The notes beneath the pieces are model-generated. The model was not told the origin of the DNA. It saw nothing but the letters and a program-made list of their open reading frames with translations, and did no database searches. Below, piece after piece: positions 40,271 through 48,706 of a stretch of DNA of 64,000 bases. Numbering within the stretch: position 1 is the first letter of the stretch; each line of letters opens with the position of its first letter. The translations under genes and the position numbers were made by a program. Origin of the DNA: Pelagibius sp050043265 (GTDB lineage: Bacteria > Pseudomonadota > Alphaproteobacteria > Kiloniellales > Kiloniellaceae); assembly GCA_050043265.1 (NCBI GenBank), contig JBHJIR010000005.1, positions 62,001-126,000 on the forward strand. Direction: 5' to 3'.

Positions 40271-40597
40271 CTAAGGCTGCGGCGCCTCGGCGCGTTCGGT
40301 AAGGCCGTAGTCGCGCACCACCGAGGCGACGCGGATGCGGTAGTCGGCGAACAGCTCGTGGCGGCCCCGGCCTTGTGCCACCTGATGTTCGGCATGTTCG
40401 CGCCAGCGGATCACCGCCGCCTCGTCGCGCCAGAACGACAGCGAGAGAACCTTGCCCTCCTCGGTCAGGCTGGCAAAGCGCTCGATGGAGATGAAGCCGT
40501 CGATCTTCGCCAGTTCCGGCTTCAGCGCCGCGGCGATATCGAGATAGGCGTCGCGGCAACCCGGCTTGGGCAGTACCTCAAAGATCACCACGTGCAT
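40271..40597 (-). CDS. Antibiotic biosynthesis monooxygenase (ABM) domain protein
   Basis: A 108-residue single ferredoxin-like ABM domain. It starts MHVVIFEVLPKPGCRDAYLD, contains IDGFISIERFASLTEEGKVLSLSFWRDEAAVIRWREHAEHQ, and ends with a strand near YRIRVASVVRDY. This pattern matches heme-independent oxygenase or heme-degradation-like small proteins; the substrate is not inferable. It lies between nlpD and a palindromic repeat and is not obviously part of the nlpD operon (110-base gap). Confidence 0.78.
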   Translation of the reverse strand: MHVVIFEVLPKPGCRDAYLDIAAALKPELAKIDGFISIERFASLTEEGKVLSLSFWRDEAAVIRWREHAEHQVAQGRGRHELFADYRIRVASVVRDYGLTERAEAPQP

Positions 40598-40707
40598 GAA
40601 GCCTGCTCCCCAGGGCGTTGTTGCTCGCCGCAGTCTGGCAAAGCCGGGGGCGCCGATCCAGCCGTCTTACTGCGACGCTGGCCGAAATATGCCGGCACCG
40701 GAAAGCG

Positions 40708-42027
40708 TCAGTTGCCGGCCTGGGCGGTGCGCGGCGAGAGCTGGGCTTCCGGGTTCACCGCACGGGCGCCGCGGCGCACCTCGAAGTGCAGTTGCGGCCG
40801 ATCGACATGGCCGCTGCTGCCGACCTTGGCGATGGCCTGGCCGCGCTGCACCGTGTCGCCGGCGCCGACCAGCAGTTCCTCGTTGTGGGCATAGGCGGTG
40901 ACCCAGCCGTCGGCGTGCTTGACCAGCAGCAGCTTGCCGAAGCCCTTCAGTTCGCTACCGGCATAAGCCACCACGCCGTTCTCGGCGGCGCGCACCGGCG
41001 TGCCGCGCGGCGCGGCGATGTTGATGCCGTCGTTGTGTTCGCCGCCGGCCTTGGCGCCGTAGGACGACAGCAGCGGCCCCTGCACCGGCCACAGGAAGGA
41101 CGAGCCGGCGCGGGCCGGCGGGTGGGCCAGCGCCGCCCGCACGGTGTCGCGCGACTTGGCGGCGGGCTGGACCGCCGGTGCCGTTTCCGCAGGGACGCCG
41201 TTCGGGGCAACCGCCTGCGGGGCAGCGGCCTCCGGGACCGTCTGGCCAACCGGCGGCGCCGCCGCGGCGGCCGGCTGCTGGTCGGCGGCCGTGTAGGCGA
41301 CGTCCGTCACAACCGGTTCGGCCCGCACGGCGGAACCCGGCGTCGGCAGCAGCAGCTTCTGGCCCAGCGGAATTGTGTAGGGCGGCTGGATGTCGTTGAG
41401 ACGCACCAACTCGCTGCGGTCGACATCGTAGCGCTGGGAGATGTTGTAGACGGTGTCGCCGGCAACCACTTCGTGAACCGGCGCGCGGGGAACCGACAGC
41501 GATTGGCCGATGCTCAAGGCGTAGGGCGGCTGCAGGTCGTTGGCGTCGATGACGGCGCGCACCGGCAGGCCGAAACGCCGGGCGATGCCGTAGAGGCTGT
41601 CGCCCTTGGCCACCACGTAGCGGCCGCCTGCGGGCCCCGCGGGCTGTGCGATAGCCGCCGGCTGTGCGACAGCGGCGGGCTGTGCGTCGTCGACAGGCTG
41701 AGCGGCAACCATCGGCGGGGTGGCGGGCGGTTGCACGGCGGCCTGCTGGGGCGGCGCAGTCTGCGGCGCCAGTTCCTGAACTTCCACGGCCTCCGGCAGC
41801 GGCGCGCTGGAAACCCCGGTCGAGGTGACAATGGCCGGATCGCGCCAGGCCGCCAGATCGGCCGGCGGCTGCGGCTTGCGCAGCGGCAGCGGCGGCGGGT
41901 CCTTCGGCGTAACGAAGCCGACCGGGCGATAGGTCGGCGCGCCCAGGCAGCCGGCCAGCACCACCGCCGAGGCCAGCAGCGCCACGGGCGCCGCCCAAAG
42001 ACGACCCGTCCTCTGCCCGCGGGTCAT
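40708..42027 (-). CDS. nlpD: LysM/M23 lipoprotein, NlpD-like amidase activator
   Basis: A 439-residue envelope protein. The lipobox VVLAGCLGAP makes it a lipoprotein. Two LysM peptidoglycan-binding motifs follow (YVVAKGDSLYGIARRFGLPVRAVIDANDL and HEVVAGDTVYNISQRYDVDRSELVRLNDI), then an Ala/Pro-rich linker and a C-terminal M23 domain with HNDGINIAAPRGTPV and QLHFEVR. Where active M23 peptidases have a zinc-binding Asp after the first His, this protein has Asn, and spacing is changed. It is thus probably a regulator of amidases like NlpD, not a peptidase. Its ATG overlaps the pcm stop by 4 bases. Confidence 0.88.
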   Translation of the reverse strand: MTRGQRTGRLWAAPVALLASAVVLAGCLGAPTYRPVGFVTPKDPPPLPLRKPQPPADLAAWRDPAIVTSTGVSSAPLPEAVEVQELAPQTAPPQQAAVQPPATPPMVAAQPVDDAQPAAVAQPAAIAQPAGPAGGRYVVAKGDSLYGIARRFGLPVRAVIDANDLQPPYALSIGQSLSVPRAPVHEVVAGDTVYNISQRYDVDRSELVRLNDIQPPYTIPLGQKLLLPTPGSAVRAEPVVTDVAYTAADQQPAAAAAPPVGQTVPEAAAPQAVAPNGVPAETAPAVQPAAKSRDTVRAALAHPPARAGSSFLWPVQGPLLSSYGAKAGGEHNDGINIAAPRGTPVRAAENGVVAYAGSELKGFGKLLLVKHADGWVTAYAHNEELLVGAGDTVQRGQAIAKVGSSGHVDRPQLHFEVRRGARAVNPEAQLSPRTAQAGN

Positions 42028-42740
42028 GCCACATCTCCACGGCGCTGGATCAGGCCCGCGGCCTCGCCCCGCAGTTTTTCGCCCCGCAGTGTCTCGCTGA
42101 CAACGCTTTCGCCGGGAATGCCGGAAACCAGCGGCACGAAACGCACGTCGCAGAGGTGCTCCTCGGCAATGCCCTCAGCGGTGCGGGTCAGCCGCAACAA
42201 TGCCTGGTCGCGCGAACTCCGGCCGACCGGCAGCACCATCAGGCCGCCCTCGGCAAGCTGGTCGACCAGGGCGCCGGGGATACTCGTGGCCGCCGCCGTC
42301 ACGATGATGCGGTCGAAGGGCGCCTGCTCGCGCCAGCCCTTCCAGCCGTCGCCGTGGCGGGCGGTGATGTTGTGCAGGCGCAACTGGGCAAAGCGCGCCT
42401 CGGCGGTCTGCAGCAGTTCCTTGAAGCGTTCGATGGTGTAGACACGGCGGCAGAGACGCGACAGTACCGCCGCCTGGTAGCCGGAGCCGGTGCCGATCTC
42501 CAGCACCTTGGTGCGCCGGCTGGCGCGCAGCGCCTGTGTCATCAGGGCGACCACCTGCGGCTGGCTCAGCGTCTGGCCCTGGCCGATGGGAATGGCCATG
42601 TTCTCGTAGGCCTGATGCCGGAAGCTTTCCGGCGTGAAGACGTCGCGCGGAATGCGCTCGATGGCGGAAAGGACCTCGGTATCCGCGATCCCCGCCCGGC
42701 GCAATTCCATGATCAAACGGATCTTGCGCGACGCCACCAT
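42024..42740 (-). CDS. pcm: Protein-L-isoaspartate O-methyltransferase
   Basis: Pcm methylates damaged isoaspartyl residues with S-adenosylmethionine to start their repair. The 238-residue protein has FVDPEVF-type start text (RIPRDVFTPESFRHQAYENMAIPIGQGQTLSQPQVVALMTQ), the SAM motif VLEIGTGSGYQAAVLS and post-motifs FDRIIVTAAAT and LPVG. ATG at 42740 overlaps the surE stop (ATGA), and the gene end overlaps nlpD the same way. The surE-pcm-nlpD order is conserved across proteobacteria. Confidence 0.95.
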   Translation of the reverse strand: MVASRKIRLIMELRRAGIADTEVLSAIERIPRDVFTPESFRHQAYENMAIPIGQGQTLSQPQVVALMTQALRASRRTKVLEIGTGSGYQAAVLSRLCRRVYTIERFKELLQTAEARFAQLRLHNITARHGDGWKGWREQAPFDRIIVTAAATSIPGALVDQLAEGGLMVLPVGRSSRDQALLRLTRTAEGIAEEHLCDVRFVPLVSGIPGESVVSETLRGEKLRGEAAGLIQRRGDVA

Positions 42741-43522
42741 CAGTCGAATATCCTCTGCATCTTCTTCATGGTCGCACGATGGGTCAGGTCCAGGTGCAGC
42801 GGCGTCACCGCGATGGCGCCGCGCGCGGTCACCGCCAGGTCGGTGTCCGCCTCCTTGGAGGTGTCGACCTGGTAGCCGCCGATCCACACGAAGCGACGCC
42901 CGGAAGGGTCCTTACCCTCGGTCACCGAGGTGCCCTTGTCGCGCCGTCCCTGGCGGCAGATCTCGATGCCGGTGACATCGTCCGGCGCCACGGCGGGGAA
43001 GTTCACGTTGACCAGCAGGTCCTTGGACCACGGCATGCCGGCCACCCGGCGCACGATGCGCGGCAGGAACTTCTCCGGCACCTTCCAGCGCACGATGCCG
43101 TCGGCGTCGCGCAACTGGCTGAAGGCGATGGCGCGGAAGCCGAGCAGCGCCGCCTCCATGGTCGCCGCCACGGTGCCGGAATAGGTCACGTCCTCGCCCA
43201 GGTTGCCGCCGTCGTTGATGCCGGACAGCACCAGGTCCGGCGGGTTGTCGGCCATGATCTGGTGGTGGGCGATCAGCACGCAGTCGGTCGGCGTCCCATC
43301 GACGGAAAACCGCTTGGGGCCCAGCCGGCGCTCGCGCAGCGGCCGGCGCAGGGTCAGCGAATGGCTGGTCGCCGACTGCTCGGTCTCCGGCGCCACCACC
43401 CAGACGTCGTCGCAGAGCGTCTTGGCCAGCTTCTCCAGCACCTTCAGGCCGGGCGCATGGATGCCGTCGTCGTTGGTGACGAGGATGCGCGCCTTCTTCA
43501 GGTTGAGGGTGCCTTTAGCCAT
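42740..43522 (-). CDS. surE: 5'/3'-nucleotidase SurE
   Basis: SurE hydrolyses nucleoside monophosphates. The 260-residue protein begins with the metal-binding ILVTNDDGIHAPGLKVLEKL, continues with VVAPETEQSATSHSLT, SGINDGGNLGEDVTYSGTVAAT (third metal-site region) and GYQVDTSKEADTD. It starts 5 bases after serS and overlaps pcm, so serS-surE-pcm-nlpD is one translationally coupled unit. Confidence 0.96.
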   Translation of the reverse strand: MAKGTLNLKKARILVTNDDGIHAPGLKVLEKLAKTLCDDVWVVAPETEQSATSHSLTLRRPLRERRLGPKRFSVDGTPTDCVLIAHHQIMADNPPDLVLSGINDGGNLGEDVTYSGTVAATMEAALLGFRAIAFSQLRDADGIVRWKVPEKFLPRIVRRVAGMPWSKDLLVNVNFPAVAPDDVTGIEICRQGRRDKGTSVTEGKDPSGRRFVWIGGYQVDTSKEADTDLAVTARGAIAVTPLHLDLTHRATMKKMQRIFD

Positions 43523-43527
43523 GAGAT

Positions 43528-44829
43528 CTATCCATTGGCGGGCCCATCGGCGGCGATGACCTCCAGCCCGCCCATGTAGGGCCGCAGCGCCTCGGGCACC
43601 TCGATGCTGCCGTCGGCCTGCTGGTAGTTTTCCATCACCGCGATGAGGCAGCGCCCGACCGCCACGCCCGACCCGTTCAGCGTGTGCACGAAGCGGGTGC
43701 CCTTGTCGCCGCCCTTCTCACTGGCAGGGCGGTAGCGCGCCTTCATGCGGCGGGCCTGGAAATCGCCGCAGTTGGAGCAGCTGGAGATCTCGCGGTAGGC
43801 GTCCTGGCCGGGCAGCCAGACCTCGACGTCGTAGCACTTGGCGGCGGCGAAACCCATGTCGCCGGTCGACAGCAGCATCACGCGGTACGGCAGGCCGAGG
43901 CGCTTCAGGACATTTTCCGCGCAGCCGACCATGTGCTCATGTTCTTCGGCCGAGCGTTCCGGCGTGGTGATGGACACCATCTCCACCTTGTCGAACTGGT
44001 GCTGGCGCAGCATGCCGCGGGTGTCGCGCCCGGCCGAGCCGGCCTCGGACCGGAAGCAGGGCGTCAGCGCGGTGACCCGCAGCGGCAGGCCTTCGGCGGC
44101 GACGATCTCGTCGGCCAGCAGGTTGGTCAGCGGCACCTCGGCGGTGGGGATCAGCCACAGGCCATGGGTGGTCTTGAACAGGGCTTCGGAGAACTTCGGC
44201 AGCTGGCCGGTGCCGAACAGCGCCTCGTCGCGCACCAGATAGGGCGGCGCCACCTCGGTATAGCCGTGTTCGGTCGTGTGCAGATCCAGCATGAACTGGG
44301 CCAGCGCCCGGTGCAGGCGCGCCAGCTTGCCGCGCATCACCGCGAAGCGGGCGCCGGACAGCTTGGCCGCCGCCTCGAAGTCCAGCAGGCCCAGATCCTC
44401 GCCCAGTTCGTAGTGCTCCTTGGGCGTGAAATTGAACTTGCGCGGCTCCAGGTGGCTGCGCACTTCCACGTTGGCGCTTTCGTCGGCCCCCTCGGGCACC
44501 TCGGGCAGCGGCGCGTTGGGCAGGCCGCTCAGCAGGTCCTGCAGCTCGACGCCGAGGGCACGCTCGCTCTCCTCGGCCGCGGCCATCTCGTCCTTCAGGC
44601 CTGCCACCTCGGCCATCGCCGCCGCGGCATCCTCGCCCTTGCGCTTGGCCTCGCCGATCGCCTTGGAGGCCTCGTTGCGCCGGGTCTGCAGGGTCTGCAG
44701 CGCGGTCTGCGCCTCCCGGCGCCGGGCGTCGAGGGCAAGCACCTCGGCCGACAGCGGCGCCAGGCCGCGCCGCGTCATCGCGGCGTCGAAGGCGGCGGGT
44801 TCTTCTCGGATCCAGCGGAGGTCAAACAT
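43528..44829 (-). CDS. serS: Seryl-tRNA synthetase
   Basis: A 433-residue class II synthetase starting MFDLRWIREEP. The N-terminal coiled coil (residues about 28-105) binds the long arm of tRNA-Ser. Class II motif 2 is in TPCFRSEAGSAGRDTRGMLRQHQFDKVEMV and motif 3 in SGVAVGRCLIAVMENYQ. The cysteines of CSNCGDFQARR are as in other bacterial SerRS. An in-frame upstream start at 44871 would add 14 unlikely residues. It heads the serS-surE-pcm-nlpD group. Confidence 0.97.
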   Translation of the reverse strand: MFDLRWIREEPAAFDAAMTRRGLAPLSAEVLALDARRREAQTALQTLQTRRNEASKAIGEAKRKGEDAAAAMAEVAGLKDEMAAAEESERALGVELQDLLSGLPNAPLPEVPEGADESANVEVRSHLEPRKFNFTPKEHYELGEDLGLLDFEAAAKLSGARFAVMRGKLARLHRALAQFMLDLHTTEHGYTEVAPPYLVRDEALFGTGQLPKFSEALFKTTHGLWLIPTAEVPLTNLLADEIVAAEGLPLRVTALTPCFRSEAGSAGRDTRGMLRQHQFDKVEMVSITTPERSAEEHEHMVGCAENVLKRLGLPYRVMLLSTGDMGFAAAKCYDVEVWLPGQDAYREISSCSNCGDFQARRMKARYRPASEKGGDKGTRFVHTLNGSGVAVGRCLIAVMENYQQADGSIEVPEALRPYMGGLEVIAADGPANG

Positions 44830-45065
44830 AGGGGCACGCGACTCGGGTTTGTTACAGGCGAATCCGGGCACTTATACGGCCCCGCCGGCGCCTCTGTCCA
44901 CGTCCGACTCGCCCGATTCGGTCCCAAATTACCTGGGAAATGCCCCAGGAATCCTAGACTTAGCCTCACCGTCCGGACCAAGGCCGGGGAGGAAACCGCT
45001 CTTGCGATTCGCAAAACGGCGTCGAGCTAAAGTGATTTCTGAAGTTCGCCCGCGGCGGGCGGTCC

Positions 45066-46154
45066 TCAGACCGCCGGGCGGCCGCTCGGGCTGGGGCCCA
45101 CCGTTCCCTCGGCCCGCTGGTCGACCAGGTAGTCGGTTGCCACCGCCCCGATCCACATGCAGGTCAGCGCTAGCCAGGCCGTCATGGCGAAGGTCGACGC
45201 CCCGGTGACGCCGGCGCCGATGGCGCAGCCACCGGCCAGCATGGCGCCGAACCCCATCATCGCCGCGCCACTGAGGTAGCGCCGCATGGACTTGGCCCCT
45301 TCGAAGCCCTCCAGCTTCCATTCCCGCGCCAGCAGCGCCGCCAGGGCAGCGCCCAGGAAGACGCCGGGGATCAGCCCGATATCGAAATCCGCGACGTCCT
45401 GGGCGGTCATAAAGAACATGAGAGTATCGGCGGAAGGACCTGAGAAAGTTAAACTTTCCACCGAGATAAGATCGAAGGACTGGACCGAGATCATAGCGGT
45501 CAGCAGCCAGCCGGCCCCCACTGCGAAACCGACGCCAGAGCCGAAGATCAGCACCCACCAGCCGATGCCGGCCCGCCGCGAGACCACCAGGGCGACGATG
45601 GCCAGGATGGCGCCGATGGCAACCCCGGCATAGGGGCCGAGGCCGAAGAAGCTGGTCAGTTCGATGTTCGCCCCGCCGCTGGTTGTCCACAGGCCCGCCA
45701 GGGCATTGCGCGCCGGCGCCAGCACGCCGTGCAGGGTCATCTGGGCCGTCACCGCGAAGACCAGGCCGGACAGCAGGGCACGCAGGTTGCCGCAGGCCGC
45801 CAGCACCAGCAGGCGCCCGGAGCAGCCGCGGGTCAGCACCATGCCGGCGCCGAACAGCAGGCCGCCCAGGATCGCCCCGGAGATCGATCCCGGCGAGGCC
45901 AGCCAGCGCGCCTGTTCCAGCGGCACCAGGCCGCTCAGCGTGAAGGCCTGGGTCCAGAACACGGCAGTGGAAAAGCACAGCAGCCAGACCGACATGCGCG
46001 TGCCGAGCTGGCCGCGGGCGAACTCGACGGTGGCGGCGCGCAGGCAGAAGCGGCTGCGCTGTGAGGAAACCCCAAAGATACCGCCGACGACGAGGCCGAT
46101 CAGGGCAGCCGCCCCGGTATCGCCGGTGATTTCCAGAATGTCGCTGATATCCAT
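45066..46154 (-). CDS. YeeE/YedE-family sulfur-compound transporter
   Basis: A 362-residue protein with about nine to ten membrane helices. It has the three cysteine motifs of the YeeE/TsuA family in which cysteines relay thiosulfate: QRSRFCLRAATVEFARG, LTRGCSGRLLVLAACGNLRALL and LAGGCAIGAGVTGAST. Import of thiosulfate or a related sulfur species is likely by homology; the exact substrate is inference. The ATG at 46154 (MDISDILEI) is preferred to a longer frame. It is located between tatC and serS on the same strand with gaps of 150-240 bases, so probably separately expressed. Confidence 0.88.
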   Translation of the reverse strand: MDISDILEITGDTGAAALIGLVVGGIFGVSSQRSRFCLRAATVEFARGQLGTRMSVWLLCFSTAVFWTQAFTLSGLVPLEQARWLASPGSISGAILGGLLFGAGMVLTRGCSGRLLVLAACGNLRALLSGLVFAVTAQMTLHGVLAPARNALAGLWTTSGGANIELTSFFGLGPYAGVAIGAILAIVALVVSRRAGIGWWVLIFGSGVGFAVGAGWLLTAMISVQSFDLISVESLTFSGPSADTLMFFMTAQDVADFDIGLIPGVFLGAALAALLAREWKLEGFEGAKSMRRYLSGAAMMGFGAMLAGGCAIGAGVTGASTFAMTAWLALTCMWIGAVATDYLVDQRAEGTVGPSPSGRPAV

Positions 46155-46305
46155 GACGCGAAGCCCGGCGTGGTCGGAATGGCGGATTCCTAGACCATTT
46201 TGGTAAAGGTCGCCTTGATGCAGGTCATGCGAACACCATGCCCTTGCATTCAACCCTGACGTCAATCGGGCTCCCTATCGGTCGGCCGATTGCCGGCCCG
46301 CCGCC

Positions 46306-47184
46306 TCAGGGCGCCGGCGGGACCGTGTCCGGGGGCATGGTGCCGTTGTCGTCGCCTTCATCATCGTGGTCGTCGACGGAGAAGTCGTCGTCCTCCGCTT
46401 CCCGTTCGGCGCGCTTCTTCTCGACCATCTTCGCCATGAGGATGGAGATCTCATAGAGGATGATGATCGGCACCGCGAGGCTGAGCTGGCTCAACGGATC
46501 GGGCGGCGTGAAGATCGCCGCCACGACGAAGACGGCGCCGATGGCGTACTTGCGCTTGGCGGCCATGCCCTTGGAAGTCGCGAGGCCGACGCGGGCCAGC
46601 AGCGTCATCACCACCGGCAGCTGGAAACACAGGCCGAAGGCGAAGATGAGCTGCATGAGCAGCGAGAGGTACTCGTTGACCTTCGGCTCCAGCTCGATCG
46701 GCAGGGAGTTTTCGGTGCCGGGCACCTGAAAGCCGACGAAGAACGTCGCCGCGAAGGGGAAGATAATGTAGTAGACCAGCGCCCCGCCCAGGAAGAACAG
46801 GAAGGGCGTGGCGGCCAGGAACGGCGCCAAGGCCGACTTTTCGTGCTTGTAGAGCCCGGGGGCCACGAACAGCCAGAACTGGGTCAGGAAGATCGGGAAG
46901 CAGATGAAGCCGGCGGCGAAGAAGGCCACCTTCACGTAGGTAAAGAAGACCTCGGTCAGCGCGGTAAAGATCATCCGCTGATGCTGGCCGGTGATGCCGT
47001 GCTCCAGCATCACGTCGGCCAGCGGCTGGGCCAGGTACTGGAAGATAGGCTGGGCGAAGTAGAAGCAGACCAGGAAGGTCACCAGCAGCGCCACCACCGA
47101 ATACAGCAGGCGCTGGCGCAGCTCGATCAGGTGATCCAGCAGCGGCATCTTCTTGTCTTCGGGGGTATCGGTCACGGTGGTCAT
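46306..47184 (-). CDS. tatC: Twin-arginine translocase subunit TatC
   Basis: TatC is the signal-peptide receptor of the Tat export system. This 292-residue copy is the canonical one: MPLLDHLIELRQRLL with the conserved Glu in the N-terminal cytoplasmic motif, the FVAPGLYKHEKSA loop Glu, six membrane helices and the FTPPDPLSQ region. Its C-terminus is extended by an acidic, Asp-rich tail (EDDDFSVDDHDDEGDD) of about 40 residues. The ATG overlaps the stop of a truncated TatC paralogue by 4 bases. N-terminal two-thirds of both share a long, near-identical block. Confidence 0.96.
   Translation of the reverse strand: MTTVTDTPEDKKMPLLDHLIELRQRLLYSVVALLVTFLVCFYFAQPIFQYLAQPLADVMLEHGITGQHQRMIFTALTEVFFTYVKVAFFAAGFICFPIFLTQFWLFVAPGLYKHEKSALAPFLAATPFLFFLGGALVYYIIFPFAATFFVGFQVPGTENSLPIELEPKVNEYLSLLMQLIFAFGLCFQLPVVMTLLARVGLATSKGMAAKRKYAIGAVFVVAAIFTPPDPLSQLSLAVPIIILYEISILMAKMVEKKRAEREAEDDDFSVDDHDDEGDDNGTMPPDTVPPAP
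47001..47070. repeat. Direct repeat within tatC, copy 1
   Basis: This 70-base segment matches 47654-47723 in the paralogue with about 6 mismatches, and weaker similarity extends further along the genes. It shows that the two tatC genes arose by tandem duplication or are partly homogenised by gene conversion. Confidence 0.85.
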
Positions 47185-47834
47185 TCGAACCTGTCAGAAG
47201 AGGGGCCGCCAAGGGCCGGGGCAGCCTTGCGGCCGCCGATACCGGCCAGCAGTGCTAGTCCCGCCGGCAGCAGGAAAACAAACCCGGAGAAGAACATCAT
47301 CCGCATCAGCTGCGACAGGTACTCGGCGACTATCGGCTCCAGATGGATCGGGAGGGCATTCTGGGACACCGCTGGTCCCTGAAGGGCAAGATAGAATGCC
47401 AGGATCTTGGGGAAGAAAACCGTATACGCCAGGGCCCCGCCGAGAAAGAAAGACAGCACCAGGGCGGCCGCGCCATAGAGAGCGGCACGTCGCTCGTAAC
47501 GACCACTCCGAACGGCCTCGGCGCGCCAGAGATCGGCCAGGATCAGTGGGCAGCAGAGAAACAGGGCGGAGAAGAAGGAAACGTTTACGTAGGTGAAGAA
47601 CACCCCCGTCAGGGCCGTGAAGACCATGCGCTGATGCTGACCCGAGGTGCCATGCTCCAGCATCGCGTCGGCCAGCGGCTGGGCCAAGTACTGAAAGATC
47701 GGCTGAGCGAAGAAGAAGCAGACGGCAAAGACCACTACGAACGCCAGCGCCCAGAACAGCAGACGACGCCCCAGCGTCATGGGCCGCCTCACCTTTCCCT
47801 CAGACAATCCGTTCACCGCAGCCATGGCCGTCAT
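47181..47834 (-). CDS. Truncated TatC paralogue encoded between tatB and tatC
   Basis: A 217-residue TatC-like membrane protein. Residues 41-98 are about three-quarters identical to TatC (FAQPIFQYLAQPLAD, MLEHG, GQHQRM, FTALT, VFFTYV). Helices 1-4 are present and the protein ends after LLPAGLALLAGIG, so helices 5 and 6 are lost. The N-terminal HLIELR signal-peptide-binding motif is absent (VRRPMTLGRR instead), and the FVAPGLYKHE loop is rewritten as WRAEAVRSGRYERR. It is still an intact frame with ATGA overlaps to tatB and tatC, so it is translated in step with them. Whether it is a Tat component, a regulator or a decaying copy is unknown. Confidence 0.88.
   Translation of the reverse strand: MTAMAAVNGLSEGKVRRPMTLGRRLLFWALAFVVVFAVCFFFAQPIFQYLAQPLADAMLEHGTSGQHQRMVFTALTGVFFTYVNVSFFSALFLCCPLILADLWRAEAVRSGRYERRAALYGAAALVLSFFLGGALAYTVFFPKILAFYLALQGPAVSQNALPIHLEPIVAEYLSQLMRMMFFSGFVFLLPAGLALLAGIGGRKAAPALGGPSSDRFE
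47654..47723. repeat. Direct repeat within the tatC paralogue, copy 2
   Basis: Partner of 47001-47070; about 91% identical by eye. The partner segments encode the same stretch near the end of helix 1 and the first periplasmic loop. Confidence 0.85.
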
Positions 47835-48316
47835 GCGGGCTGCTTGGAGGATGCGCTGCTGTCGCTGTCCTTTTGGGCTTCCTCACCCGTCGGGCTCTCG
47901 CCGGCAGGCGGCGCGAGGGAATGCGGCGGCGCGACGTTGGCCGGCTGGGTCACCATCGTTGCCGAGGCCTTGTCCGCGTTACTCTCCGCCGGCTTCGCGG
48001 CGGCGTCACCGCTGTTACGCGCGTCGTGCTCCACCGAGCGCACCTCCTTGCCGACCTCGTCGTCCGGGTCGATGGCATTGGAGAGGGTACGCTGCAGGTT
48101 GCCGCCACGGGTCGCGTCCAGGGCCTTGCGGGCGTCTTCCAGTTCCGCCTCGCGGACCATCTCGTCGATACCGGACTGAAATTCGCGCGTGAGGGAGCGC
48201 GCCTTGCGCATCCAGTGCGCAACGGTCTTCATCGTATTGGGAAGATCTTTCGGCCCGATCACGATCAACGCAACGAATGCGATGATCGCCATTTCGGACC
48301 ACCCGATATCAAACAT
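47831..48316 (-). CDS. tatB: Twin-arginine translocase subunit TatB
   Basis: A 161-residue TatB. It has the N-terminal MFDIGWSEMAIIAFVALIVIGPKDLP helix with the conserved Glu and GP hinge, an amphipathic helix (MRKARSLTREFQSGIDEMVREAELEDARK), and a long disordered polar tail. It forms the receptor with TatC. Its stop overlaps the ATG of the TatC paralogue by 4 bases. Confidence 0.94.
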   Translation of the reverse strand: MFDIGWSEMAIIAFVALIVIGPKDLPNTMKTVAHWMRKARSLTREFQSGIDEMVREAELEDARKALDATRGGNLQRTLSNAIDPDDEVGKEVRSVEHDARNSGDAAAKPAESNADKASATMVTQPANVAPPHSLAPPAGESPTGEEAQKDSDSSASSKQPA

Positions 48317-48366
48317 GGACGCCCATCATCGGCAGGGGGTGGCGAACAGACGCAACCGGCCCAAAT

Positions 48367-48615
48367 TTAGCCGTTGGCCGCCTTGTCCTTTTCCTCGGAA
48401 GACGATACCGCGGCATTGTCCTGGTCCAGGACCTTCGGGCTGTCGCCGGCGGTTTCTTCTTCCTTCTTCTTCCCGTCTTCCTTCAGGCCCTTCTTGAAGG
48501 CGTTGATGCCCTGTCCCATGTCGCGCATCAGCTTGGGGATCTTGCCGCCGCCGCCGAACAGAACCAGGACAACCGCCAGCACGATCAGCCAGTGCCAGAT
48601 ACTAAAGCTTCCCAT
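48367..48615 (-). CDS. tatA: Twin-arginine translocase subunit TatA
   Basis: An 82-residue TatA: short membrane helix IWHWLIVLAVVLVLFGGGGKIP, the amphipathic helix LMRDMGQGINAFKKGLKED, and a charged tail. TatA oligomerises to let folded proteins cross. The sequence lies 50 bases upstream of tatB and begins the tat operon. AGGGAG precedes the ATG. Confidence 0.95.
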   Translation of the reverse strand: MGSFSIWHWLIVLAVVLVLFGGGGKIPKLMRDMGQGINAFKKGLKEDGKKKEEETAGDSPKVLDQDNAAVSSSEEKDKAANG

Positions 48616-48706
48616 TACGGGATCTCCCTCAAATTTGCCGTAATCGCCTCTTGGGGCGGACTATCGCAAAAAGCCCCCGTCGCCGCAACGTCCCAACGCA
48701 ATACAG

